Shown piece after piece: positions 8,969 through 16,600 of a stretch of DNA of 64,000 bases. Position 1 is the first letter of the stretch. The number at the start of each line of letters is the position of its first letter. The notes under the pieces are model-generated. The model saw only the letters and a list, made by a program, of their open reading frames with translations, was not told where the DNA came from and made no database searches. The translations under genes and the position numbers were made by a program. Origin of the DNA: Micromonospora sp. Llam0 (GTDB lineage Bacteria > Actinomycetota > Actinomycetes > Mycobacteriales > Micromonosporaceae); the NCBI RefSeq assembly GCF_003751085.1, contig NZ_RJJY01000001.1, positions 2,914,001 through 2,978,000 of the forward strand, read 5' to 3'.

Positions 8969-8997
8969 AAAGTACCGACCAGCCGGTATCAAGTCAA
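8969..8997 (-). promoter_or_regulatory. Promoter of the leftward importer/catabolic operon
   Basis: On the minus strand, -35 TTGACT (8992-8997) and -10 TACTTT (8969-8974) are separated by exactly 17 bp. The 20-bp TetR-type palindrome fills the spacer. Start of transcription is expected near 8962, giving a leader of about 60 nt. The -10 is weak, so the call leans on geometry shared with the promoter at 9059-9087. Confidence 0.6.
8971..8990. promoter_or_regulatory. TetR-type operator, site 1
   Basis: Imperfect 20-bp palindrome AGTACCGACCAGCCGGTATC. It matches 16 of 20 positions of the ideal palindrome inferred from the four sites in this region. It sits between the -35 and -10 of the operon starting at 8901, where a bound repressor would block RNA polymerase. 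The candidate binder is the TetR protein at 12968-13603. Confidence 0.6.
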
Positions 8998-9058
8998 CGG
9001 TTCAAGCAGGTATCTCGACTATGACATTCGCGTGACAAAGGCCAGCCAGCCAGCGGCG

Positions 9059-9087
9059 TTGTGAACATACCGACCGGTATGTATGAT
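9059..9087 (+). promoter_or_regulatory. Promoter of the crotonase operon, probably giving a leaderless mRNA
   Basis: -35 TTGTGA (9059-9064), a 17-bp spacer, and -10 TATGAT (9082-9087). The expected start point, 7 nt later, falls on the GTG at 9094. No ribosome-binding site is visible before that GTG, which fits leaderless translation, common in actinobacteria. Confidence 0.65.
9066..9085. promoter_or_regulatory. TetR-type operator, site 2
   Basis: CATACCGACCGGTATGTATG. Its first 16 bp form an inverted repeat of two perfect 7-bp arms (CATACCG and CGGTATG) around a 2-bp centre. It occupies the promoter spacer and overlaps the -10 by 4 bp, the same offset as site 1. Confidence 0.65.
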
Positions 9088-9093
9088 ACCCCG

Positions 9094-9831
9094 GTGGCCC
9101 CTACCCTCACCCCTCGGCACGACGGACGCCTCATCCGGGTGCGCTACGACAACGCGGCCCGCGGCAACTGCTTCGACGACACCGCGCTGCATGAACTCGT
9201 CCACGCGCTGGAGACCGCTGCGGCCATCGACAGCTGCGCGGTCGTCGAGCTCGAGATGGCCGGCCGGAACTTCTGCGGTGGCTGGGACACCACGGCGTTC
9301 ACCGAGCTGGCCGGCAGCACGCCGGAGACGGTGGCGGACAGCCTGCGCGCCAGCGACGCCGCACTGCGGCGGATCCGGCGACTCCCGGTGCCGGTGGTCG
9401 CCGCGGTACGGGGCCGGGTGATCGGCTTCGGCGCCGGCCTGCTCGACGCCGTGCACCTGCCGATCGCCGCGACCAGTGCCCGCCTGTCGTTACCCGAGGC
9501 CCGGTTCGGTTTCGCCCCCGCCGGAGTCGGCCACGCGATCGCCCGGGCGCTACCCCGCCCGCAGGCCTACCACCTGCTGACCGGGGCCACGACCGCGTCC
9601 GCCGATCAGATGCTCGCCTGGGGGTTGGTCGCCGAGGTAGTCGCCGACGACGACCTCGACCGCGCGGCCGAGGCTCTGGTCGAGACGCTGCTCGCCGTAC
9701 CCGGCCACACCCTGCGAGCGGTCGTCGAGGTCGTCGAGTCGAGCCGGGCCACCGGACGGCCCGATCACGCCTACGACGTCTCGGCGCGCACCATCGTCGC
9801 CGGTGTCGCCGCACGCGGAGCGAACCGATGA
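9094..9831 (+). CDS. Crotonase-fold enoyl-CoA hydratase/isomerase family protein
   Basis: 245 residues from the GTG at 9094. Crotonase features are present: the oxyanion-hole region RNFCGGWD (58-65), the segment RGRVIGFGAGLL (106-117), and LPEARFGFAPAGVGHAIAR. Aligned by eye with rat enoyl-CoA hydratase, Glu135 matches catalytic Glu164, but the Glu144 position is Gly115. A standard hydratase mechanism is therefore doubtful; an isomerase, lyase or C-C hydrolase role is possible. Upstream GTG (9061) and ATG (9079) codons lie inside the promoter and operator, so I prefer the later start. The next gene overlaps by ATGA. Confidence 0.82.
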   Translation: MAPTLTPRHDGRLIRVRYDNAARGNCFDDTALHELVHALETAAAIDSCAVVELEMAGRNFCGGWDTTAFTELAGSTPETVADSLRASDAALRRIRRLPVPVVAAVRGRVIGFGAGLLDAVHLPIAATSARLSLPEARFGFAPAGVGHAIARALPRPQAYHLLTGATTASADQMLAWGLVAEVVADDDLDRAAEALVETLLAVPGHTLRAVVEVVESSRATGRPDHAYDVSARTIVAGVAARGANR

Positions 9832-10637
9832 GCGGTCGGTTCCAGGCTGGCGAGGCCGTCTGGGTGGAGCTGGCCACCCCCGATCCGGACAAGGTCGAAC
9901 CGTTCTACCGCGCGTTACTCGGCTGGACGGTACGCGCCGAACGGCTCGGTGCCACCACCTACCGGATGTGTGGCATCGACGGACGCGACGTGGCCGGCAT
10001 CTCCGACGCCGCCGCGCTGCACGCCGGTCGGCCCCGGGGCTGGATCGTCTACTTCGCCGTCGACGACGTCAGCCGCAGCGCCTCCCGGGCGGTCGAGCTC
10101 GGCGGCGAGCTGGTCACCCGGCCGCGGTATCTGCCGGCCGCCGGCACCGGCGCCGTCGTCATCGACCCGTTCGGCGCCGCGTTCGGTCTCTACCAGGGCG
10201 AGTCACGCACCGGCGTGCAGCTGCTCAACTCGGCCGGCGCACTGTGCTGGAACGAATTGAACACCGGGGAGCCCGCCGCGTCGGTGAGCTACTACCGGTC
10301 CCTGTTCGGCTACACCACCCGGCGGACGACAGACACGCCTACCGCCCGCCCGTACACCCTGCTGATGCTCGGCGACGTCGCGGTCGCTGGCGTGCTGGCA
10401 CTCGACAACGAATGGCCGAACCTCATCCCGGCGAAGTGGATCACCTACTTCGCCGTGGACTCCCTGGACGACGCGCTGCGGCGGGTCTGCGCGCTCGGCG
10501 GGACGCCGACCGTCGGCCCGGTCCAGAGCCCGTACGGACGTCTTCACCTGGTGAAGGATCCCGGCGGCCATTCACTCTGCCTCATCCAGCTCGACGGCGG
10601 CCTGCGCCCCGGGCACGACTCCTCCCCCAGGCGGTGA
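9828..10637 (+). CDS. Two-domain VOC (glyoxalase/dioxygenase-fold) protein
   Basis: 269 residues with two tandem VOC modules. The first is about 8-125 (WVELATPDPDKVEPFYRALL to IDPFGAAFGLYQ). The second is about 135-260 (CWNELNTGEPAASVSYYRSL to KDPGGHSLCLIQ). The paired WxEL-x-T-xD/E-xxxxxxFY starts resemble the hydroxylase-like VOC proteins of actinomycetes. The typical first-position metal His is not obvious in either half, so metal dependence is uncertain. It is coupled to the crotonase by an ATGA overlap and followed 7 bp later by the flavin reductase. Confidence 0.85.
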   Translation: MSGRFQAGEAVWVELATPDPDKVEPFYRALLGWTVRAERLGATTYRMCGIDGRDVAGISDAAALHAGRPRGWIVYFAVDDVSRSASRAVELGGELVTRPRYLPAAGTGAVVIDPFGAAFGLYQGESRTGVQLLNSAGALCWNELNTGEPAASVSYYRSLFGYTTRRTTDTPTARPYTLLMLGDVAVAGVLALDNEWPNLIPAKWITYFAVDSLDDALRRVCALGGTPTVGPVQSPYGRLHLVKDPGGHSLCLIQLDGGLRPGHDSSPRR

Positions 10638-10644
10638 CCTCCCG

Positions 10645-11160
10645 ATGACGGCCGAGCCACTGTTCGACTCGACGGAGTTCCGTCAGGTGTGTGGCCACTT
10701 CCCCACCGGCGTCACCGCGGTCACCGCGATCACCGCCCAGGGGGGCGTCGCCGCGCTGACCGTGAACTCGTTCACCTCGGTCTCGCTGCAGCCGGCGAAG
10801 GTGCTGTTCTGTGTGACCAGCTCCTCGTCCAGCTTCCCGACACTGGTCGGATCCGAACGGATCGCCATCCACATCCTCAGCCGGGACCAGGAGGACGTGG
10901 CGCGCCGGTTCGCCACGTCCGGGCTGACCGGCGCGGAGAAACTCGCCGGGGTGTCCTGGCTGCCCGGTCCGGACGGGGTTCCACTGCTGCCCGGCACACC
11001 GGCGGTGCTCGCCGGACGGCGCGACGAGGTGATCACCAGCGGCGACCACGTCATCTTCCTGCTCGACATCGACCACGTGCATCTGAAGCCGACAAACGTG
11101 CCGGCGCTGTCGTTCTACCGAGGTCGGTTCGTCAGTCCGTCGGCCACCGCGACCGAGTGA
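10645..11160 (+). CDS. Flavin reductase family protein (HpaC/DIM6 type)
   Basis: 171 residues with the flavin-reductase split-barrel pattern: FPTGVTAVTA near the start, the flavin-contact stretch LTVNSFTSVSLQPAKVLFCV, and SFYRGRF at the end. Such proteins use NAD(P)H to make free FMNH2 or FADH2 for a partner monooxygenase. No flavin monooxygenase is evident in the neighbouring genes. The acyl-CoA dehydrogenase nearby keeps its catalytic Glu and looks like a true dehydrogenase, so the partner is probably elsewhere or unrecognised. Confidence 0.88.
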   Translation: MTAEPLFDSTEFRQVCGHFPTGVTAVTAITAQGGVAALTVNSFTSVSLQPAKVLFCVTSSSSSFPTLVGSERIAIHILSRDQEDVARRFATSGLTGAEKLAGVSWLPGPDGVPLLPGTPAVLAGRRDEVITSGDHVIFLLDIDHVHLKPTNVPALSFYRGRFVSPSATATE

Positions 11161-11221
11161 GAGTGGGCAGGCCCGCGATCGTCGACCGCCGACGCGTGCC
11201 GGTAGCGCCGGCCGACGTGGA

Positions 11222-11707
11222 TCAGCTGTAGTACCGGAACAGGATCTCGGCCACGCAGCAGGGGGTCGACCGGTCGGCGAACTCGACCGTCACCGAAGCC
11301 TTGGCCTGCACGCCGTCCCCGGTACCGGGGACGGCGGCGATCGGCTGGGCCGACACCAGCGTCGCGGTGCCCTGGATCGGCACACCGGGCGGCAACGGCC
11401 TGACGAACCGGACCCGGTCCAGTCCGTAGTTGACGCCCACGGAGAAGGTCTGCACCTCGAGGATGTCCGCGAGCAGGCGCGGGACGAGCGCCAGGGTCAG
11501 GAATCCGTGCACGACGGTGGTGCCGAACGGGCCGGACCGCGCCCGCTCGACGTCGACGTGGATCCACTGGTGGTCGCCGGTGACGTCGGCGAACTGGTCG
11601 ATCTGCCGCTGGGTCACCACCTGCGGTGCGCTGGCCCCCAGCTCCGTGCCGACCAGGTCGAGCAGGTCACCCGGGCTGTGCACGATCGTCCGTGATGCGG
11701 TTCGCAT
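11222..11707 (-). CDS. MaoC-family enoyl-CoA hydratase (hotdog fold)
   Basis: 161 residues. The hydratase-2 motif D-x4-H appears as DHQWIH, followed by GPFGTTVVHGFLTLAL, the standard MaoC core. The expected reaction is hydration of a trans-2-enoyl-CoA to the (3R)-hydroxyacyl-CoA, which would feed an HSD17B4-like SDR such as the one at 417-1337. The ATG at 11707 is preceded by GGAG at 5-nt spacing; the ATG-like start at 11734 lacks one. It diverges from the acyl-CoA dehydrogenase, with operator site 3 between them. It closely resembles the MaoC protein at 31810-32262. Confidence 0.9.
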   Translation of the reverse strand: MRTASRTIVHSPGDLLDLVGTELGASAPQVVTQRQIDQFADVTGDHQWIHVDVERARSGPFGTTVVHGFLTLALVPRLLADILEVQTFSVGVNYGLDRVRFVRPLPPGVPIQGTATLVSAQPIAAVPGTGDGVQAKASVTVEFADRSTPCCVAEILFRYYS

Positions 11708-11747
11708 AGTCACTCCAGTTGGCGAACGGGCCATCGGCGGCCTTCTT

Positions 11748-11767
11748 CATTCCGACCGGATGGTATC
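11748..11767. promoter_or_regulatory. TetR-type operator, site 3
   Basis: CATTCCGACCGGATGGTATC, 16 of 20 matches to the inferred ideal palindrome. The overlapping hexamer TATCAT (11764-11769) has the same offset as the -10 at sites 1 and 2 and would drive the acyl-CoA dehydrogenase gene. The expected -35 position (11741-11746) is poor. The site could also control the divergent MaoC gene. Confidence 0.55.
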
Positions 11768-11800
11768 ATCGGTTTCCGGGTCGCTGAGCAGGGAGGTTCC

Positions 11801-12952
11801 GTGGTGTTCGAGGCGTACCAGTTGCCCGAGGAGCACGCAGCAGTGCGGCAGGCCGTACGACAGGTGTGCGACGACAGGGTCGCGCCGCACGCGGCGGCCG
11901 CCGACGAGAACGCCGAGTTTCCGCAGGCCTCCTACGACGCGCTGCGCGCCGCCGACTTCCACGCCCCGCACATCCCCGTCGAGTACGGCGGCGCCGGCGC
12001 GGACGCGCTCGCCACCGCGATCGTCATCGAGGAAGTGGCGCGGGCCTGCGCCACCTCGTCACTGATCCCGGCCGGCAACAAGCTCGGCACCATGCCGCTG
12101 CTGCTCGCCGCCGGCGAGCACCTCAAGCAGCGATACCTACCGCCGGTCGCCCGGGGCGAGGCGATGTTCTCGTACTGCCTGTCCGAACCCGATGCCGGCA
12201 GCGACGCGGCCGGCATGCGGACCCGCGCCGAACGCGACGGCGACTCCTGGGTGCTCAACGGGGTCAAGCGCTGGATCACCAATGCCGGCCTGAGCGAGTA
12301 CTACACGGTCTTCGCCGTCACCGACCCGGCGGCACGCTCGCGCGGCATCTCCGCCTTCGTGGTGGAGAGGTCCGACCCCGGCGTCAGCTTCGGCGCGCCG
12401 GAGCGCAAGCTCGGCATCAAGGGATCCCCGACCCGCGAGGTGTACCTCGACAACGTGCGCGTCCCGGCGGACCGGGTCATCGGTACGCCGGGAACCGGCT
12501 TCGCGACGGCGATGCGGACGCTGGACCACACCCGCGTCACCATCGCCGCTCAGGCCCTGGGCATCGCCCAGGGCGCGCTGGACTACGCCCTGGGTTACGT
12601 ACGGCAACGACAGCAGTTCGGCCGGGCCATCGCCGACTTCCAGGGCATCCAGTTCCTCCTCGCGGACATGGGCATGACCCTGGAGGCGGCACGGCAGCTC
12701 ACCTACGCGGCCGCCGGCCGGTCCGAGCGGGGCGAGCCGGACCTGACCTACTTCGGCGCGGCAGCCAAGTGCTTCGCTTCCGACGCGGCGATGAAGATCA
12801 CCACCGACGCCGTCCAACTACTCGGCGGCTACGGGTACACCCGTGACTTTCCGGTGGAGCGGATGATGCGCGACGCCAAGATCACCCAGATCTACGAGGG
12901 CACCAACCAGGTGCAACGTGTCGTCATGGCCCGCCAACTGCTCGCCGGCTGA
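11801..12952 (+). CDS. Acyl-CoA dehydrogenase
   Basis: 383 residues, normal length. FAD and substrate motifs are intact: FSYCLSEPDAGSDAAG, KRWITNAG, and the C-terminal YGYTRDFPVERMMRDAKITQ followed by IYEGTNQVQR, whose Glu is the usual catalytic base of short/medium-chain enzymes. It introduces the 2,3 double bond into an acyl-CoA and passes electrons to ETF. The GTG at 11801 has GGGAGG 4 nt upstream; a second GTG directly follows it, so the start could be one codon later. Confidence 0.93.
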   Translation: MVFEAYQLPEEHAAVRQAVRQVCDDRVAPHAAAADENAEFPQASYDALRAADFHAPHIPVEYGGAGADALATAIVIEEVARACATSSLIPAGNKLGTMPLLLAAGEHLKQRYLPPVARGEAMFSYCLSEPDAGSDAAGMRTRAERDGDSWVLNGVKRWITNAGLSEYYTVFAVTDPAARSRGISAFVVERSDPGVSFGAPERKLGIKGSPTREVYLDNVRVPADRVIGTPGTGFATAMRTLDHTRVTIAAQALGIAQGALDYALGYVRQRQQFGRAIADFQGIQFLLADMGMTLEAARQLTYAAAGRSERGEPDLTYFGAAAKCFASDAAMKITTDAVQLLGGYGYTRDFPVERMMRDAKITQIYEGTNQVQRVVMARQLLAG

Positions 12953-12967
12953 CCGGCCCCGCCCGGT

Positions 12968-13603
12968 TCAGCGGAGACCGTCGAGCACCATCGCGCTGAA
13001 CTGGCGCGCCACCTCGTCGATGCTGAGCGGACCGTCGACGTTGAGCCACTGGTAGGCCCAGGCACACATGCCGACCAGCCCGAAGGTGACGATCCGCGGG
13101 TCCATGTCCGCGCGGAAGACGCCACGGGCGATACCGTCGGAGATCATGCCGGCGAAGGCCGCCTCCACCGCGTCACGCTTGCGCGTCACCTCGGCGAACA
13201 TGTCTCCCGCGAGGTACCGCCGCTCCTGGTAGAAGATCGTCACGTGTGCCCGGTACTCGGCCACGCTGGTCAGGCTGAACCGGATGAGCTCCGCCACCCG
13301 TACCGTCGGGTCGTCGCTGCCGGACTCGATCTGCTGGATCGCGGCCAGCTGCGCCTCCAGGTACTCCTCCTGGATGTGCCGCAGCAGGTCGTCCTTGCTC
13401 TCGAAGTGGTGGTAGAAGGCACCCTTGGTCAGCCCGGCCTGGTCGGCGATCTCCTGCACCGACGTCCGGTCGAAACCCCGACGCCCGAACAGTTCCAGCG
13501 CGCTGGCGATCAACGACTTGCGGGTGTTCTCCGGGTCGTATCCGTCGGCCCAGCGTTGCCTGCGCCGGGTCGCCGCCGGGCGGTTGGACGTCGCACGAGC
13601 CAT
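12968..13603 (-). CDS. TetR/AcrR-family transcriptional regulator, probable controller of the local acyl-CoA regulon
   Basis: 211 residues. The N-terminal helix-turn-helix is textbook: LIASALELFGRRGFDRTSVQ, then EIADQAGLTKGAFYHHFESK at about 50-70. The C-terminal ligand-binding part resembles regulators of fatty-acid and sterol catabolism such as KstR2/FadR types, which usually respond to acyl-CoAs. The ATG at 13603 has GGAGG 6 nt upstream; the frame stays open far upstream without coding character. An operator-like palindrome in its own upstream region (13644-13663) suggests autoregulation. The gene lies among the units that carry the same palindrome. Confidence 0.9.
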   Translation of the reverse strand: MARATSNRPAATRRRQRWADGYDPENTRKSLIASALELFGRRGFDRTSVQEIADQAGLTKGAFYHHFESKDDLLRHIQEEYLEAQLAAIQQIESGSDDPTVRVAELIRFSLTSVAEYRAHVTIFYQERRYLAGDMFAEVTRKRDAVEAAFAGMISDGIARGVFRADMDPRIVTFGLVGMCAWAYQWLNVDGPLSIDEVARQFSAMVLDGLR

Positions 13604-13641
13604 CGGTGGCCTCCGCTTCCCGCTCCACTCGGAGCCCGACA

Positions 13642-13663
13642 ATCCTACCGCCCGGTCGGAAGG
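13642..13663 (-). promoter_or_regulatory. TetR-type operator, site 4, with overlapping -10 of the regulator gene
   Basis: Read on the minus strand, CCTTCCGACCGGGCGGTAGG (13644-13663) shares the CCGACCGG core with sites 2 and 3 and matches 14 of 20 ideal positions. The -10-like TAGGAT (13642-13647) overlaps it at the same offset as the other three sites. No convincing -35 is present. TetR autoregulation is the simplest reading. Confidence 0.5.
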
Positions 13664-13670
13664 TTCGCTG

Positions 13671-16600
13671 TCACCGCCCCTGCCGCAGCCAGGATTCGAT
13701 CGTGGCGATGATCCGCGGGCGCAGCTCGGCGGCGCCGATGACGGCGTCCACCGAGCCGACCTCCACGGCGCGCTGGATGTCGTGGATCCGGTCGAACTCG
13801 GTGGCCACCTCGCCCAGCTTCTCCGCCCGCACCGACGACCGCAGCTCGTCGAGCTCAGCCGCCAACGCGGCACGATCGGTGCCGGCCGCGGCGGCCGCCC
13901 GGGCCTCCAGGTCCCGGATCCGCGGGTCGCGTGCGGTACGGGAATCCACGTCACCGGAGAACACCACGGCGGCGGCGGGAGCGCCACCGAGTACCGAGGC
14001 GAACGAACCTTCCAGCGCGAGCACGGTCATGGCGGGGTTCAACGCCTTCGAGAAGACCACGAACGCGCCACCGTGGTACCGCGAGATCACACAGAACACG
14101 ATCGGCCCACGGAAGTTCACGATCGCCCGGCCGATCTCGGCGCCGTACTCCAGCTGCAGCTTGCGCATCGACTCGGGCGAGCCGTCGAAGCCCGACAGAT
14201 TCGCCAGCACCACCAGCGGCCGGTTGCCGCTGGCCGCGTTGATCGCCCGCGCGGCCTTCTTCGACGACTGCGGGAACAGCGTGCCGGCGGTGTAGGTGTC
14301 CGGGCCGTCGGTGGGCGGGAAACCACGCCGCGGCACCGTCCGCGACTCGATGCCCAGCAGGCAGACGGGGATGCCGCCGAGATGCACGTCCTGCACCACG
14401 GCGGTGTCGGCGTCAGCCATGCCCGCCCAGCGTTCCAGCACCGGGTGGTCCTGATCGGCCAGCGCCCGCATCACGGTCCGGATGTCGAACGGCTTCTTGC
14501 GGTCCGGGTTCGCCTCGGCCGAGAAGATCTCCCCGACGGTGGTGAAGTCGCTGCCGGCCAGCGTGTGCGGGAAGGTGGAGACGTCGCGGTCGGTGGGGTC
14601 GGTGGTGACCGCCCGCCGCGGCCCGGTCTCACCCGGTACGACATACGTGTGGTCGTAGTGGGCCAGCAGCACGTCCCGTGCTGCGGTCAGGCTCGGCGCC
14701 CAGTACTGCGCCTGCCCGTTCGGCCCCATCACCCGGTCGTAGCCGCCGATGCCGAAGTTGTCCTCGGCGGACACCCCGCCGGAGAAGTCCAGCGACTGCT
14801 TGCCGGTGAGCACCATCGCCGAGTCCGGCGTCATCACCAGGATGCCCTTGGTGTGCATGAGCATCGTCGCCTCGGCGTTCCAGTACGGCTGCGCGCCGAC
14901 GTTGATGCCCGCGACCACGATGTTGATCTCACCACCGGCCTGGGTGAACTCGACGATCCGTTTGAGCGCGGCGGCCACCCAGTCCATGTTCTCGGTGCCC
15001 GACTCCATCGAGATCCGGGCCCCGGCGGACAACGCGTACCACTCCACCGGCACCCGCATCCGCTCGGCCAGATCCAGGGCCGCGATGATCCGACGGCACT
15101 CCGGCTCGGACAGGGCGCCGAGCGACTTCGTGGGATCGCCGAACAGCACGACCCGGGTGACCCCCTCGGGGTGACGGGCGGTGACCGTGCTGACCACACC
15201 GGCGACGATGGCCGCGCCGTTGCCCCCCTTCGGCCGGTCGACCGGCACCAACGCGTTGCCGTCGTCGAGGTCGTGCTCGACGAAGTCGCCGAGCCGGCCG
15301 GTGAGTTCGTACGGGTACACCGTGTTGCGACTGCTCGCCCGCAGTACCTTCAACCGGTAGTCGTCCAACGGCTCGACCGGCTCGACCGGCGGCTCGCCGA
15401 CGACCAGTTCGGCGCCGCCGGTGGCGTCGAAGGCGATCCGTACGGCCATCTTCGTCAGCTCGCCGGTCGCCCGGTCGCGTTGGCGCCCGATGAACAGGAT
15501 CTCCTCCAGTCCGGCGCCTGCGGTCGTCGGGCGCATCCGCCCGGCGATCATCTCCATCTCCGAGCGGGTGAGGTCGTTCGGCGGCCAGACGTAGATCACG
15601 ATCCGGTTGGTGGTGAAGCGGGTCTTCGACGGTCGGCGCGACTGGGCCCGGCGGATCGAGTCGAGGCAGGCCGCGACGGTGTCCTCGGTGGTCGGCAGCG
15701 ACACCAGGCGTCCATCGTGGTCACGCAGCCGGGTCAGGTCACGTACCTGCGCGAACGCGACGAGACGCTGGTCCGACGGGTTCTCCCGCGCGATGCACTG
15801 AAAGAGGTAGACCTCCTCGTCGAGCGAGGGCAGCCGGGTCAGGTCGAACTTGCCCAGCCGCTCCAACTGCATGCGCTGCGCGATGTACGGGTGCAGACCG
15901 CGCATCAGCCGTTCCTCGACCATCCCCTGGCTCGACGGGCGGAACGTGAAGTGATGGTGCATCACCGCGCCGGCGCGGCCCGCGATGGTGGTGGTCACCC
16001 GACGGACCTGGGGCGGCAGCGGGTGCGCGGCGACGACGTCGAGCAGCGCCGCCGCCATCGCGTCGAAGTCCTCCGGCTGGTTCTCCCAGGCGAGATAGAT
16101 ATCGGCGTCGATGGATTCCCGGCCGTCGGCCAGCTCGGCGAGCCCGTCCAGTGCGGTGCCCAGGGCGTCGATGGCCACGGCGGCGGTGACCACGCTCGAG
16201 TCCGCCCGCTCGGCGACCACGAAGGCGCAGCCGGCGACCTGGTGGGCGTGGACCGCGGTGAGCCCTTTGTTGCCGTAGTACCGGCGGGTCAGCACCTCCA
16301 GCATGACCGCGTTGTCGAGGTGGTCACGGACGATCCGCTGGCCGAGCAGTCGGACCAGCGGTTCGGTGCTGCGGACCATGTCGGCGATGCGCTCGGCGCG
16401 CTCCGGCGTGTCCGGACGGGCGTCCAGGTGACGCAGGTGCGCGCGGACCCGGGCGTAGACGGTGGCCCGGTTGCGGCGCAGCAACGGCTGAGCGAACCAG
16501 GCGAACACCACGCCCCGGGCGAGGTCGGCGATCACCGGGAAGCGGACCTGGGTGGCGGCGACCAGTCGCTCCAGGGCGAGACCGGCGGGCTCGTGCAACG

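Noticed and set aside
11801..12952. HsaA-type flavin monooxygenase as partner for the adjacent flavin reductase
   Set aside because: The protein keeps the IYEGTNQ catalytic Glu and typical acyl-CoA dehydrogenase motifs, so a true dehydrogenase is the better call.
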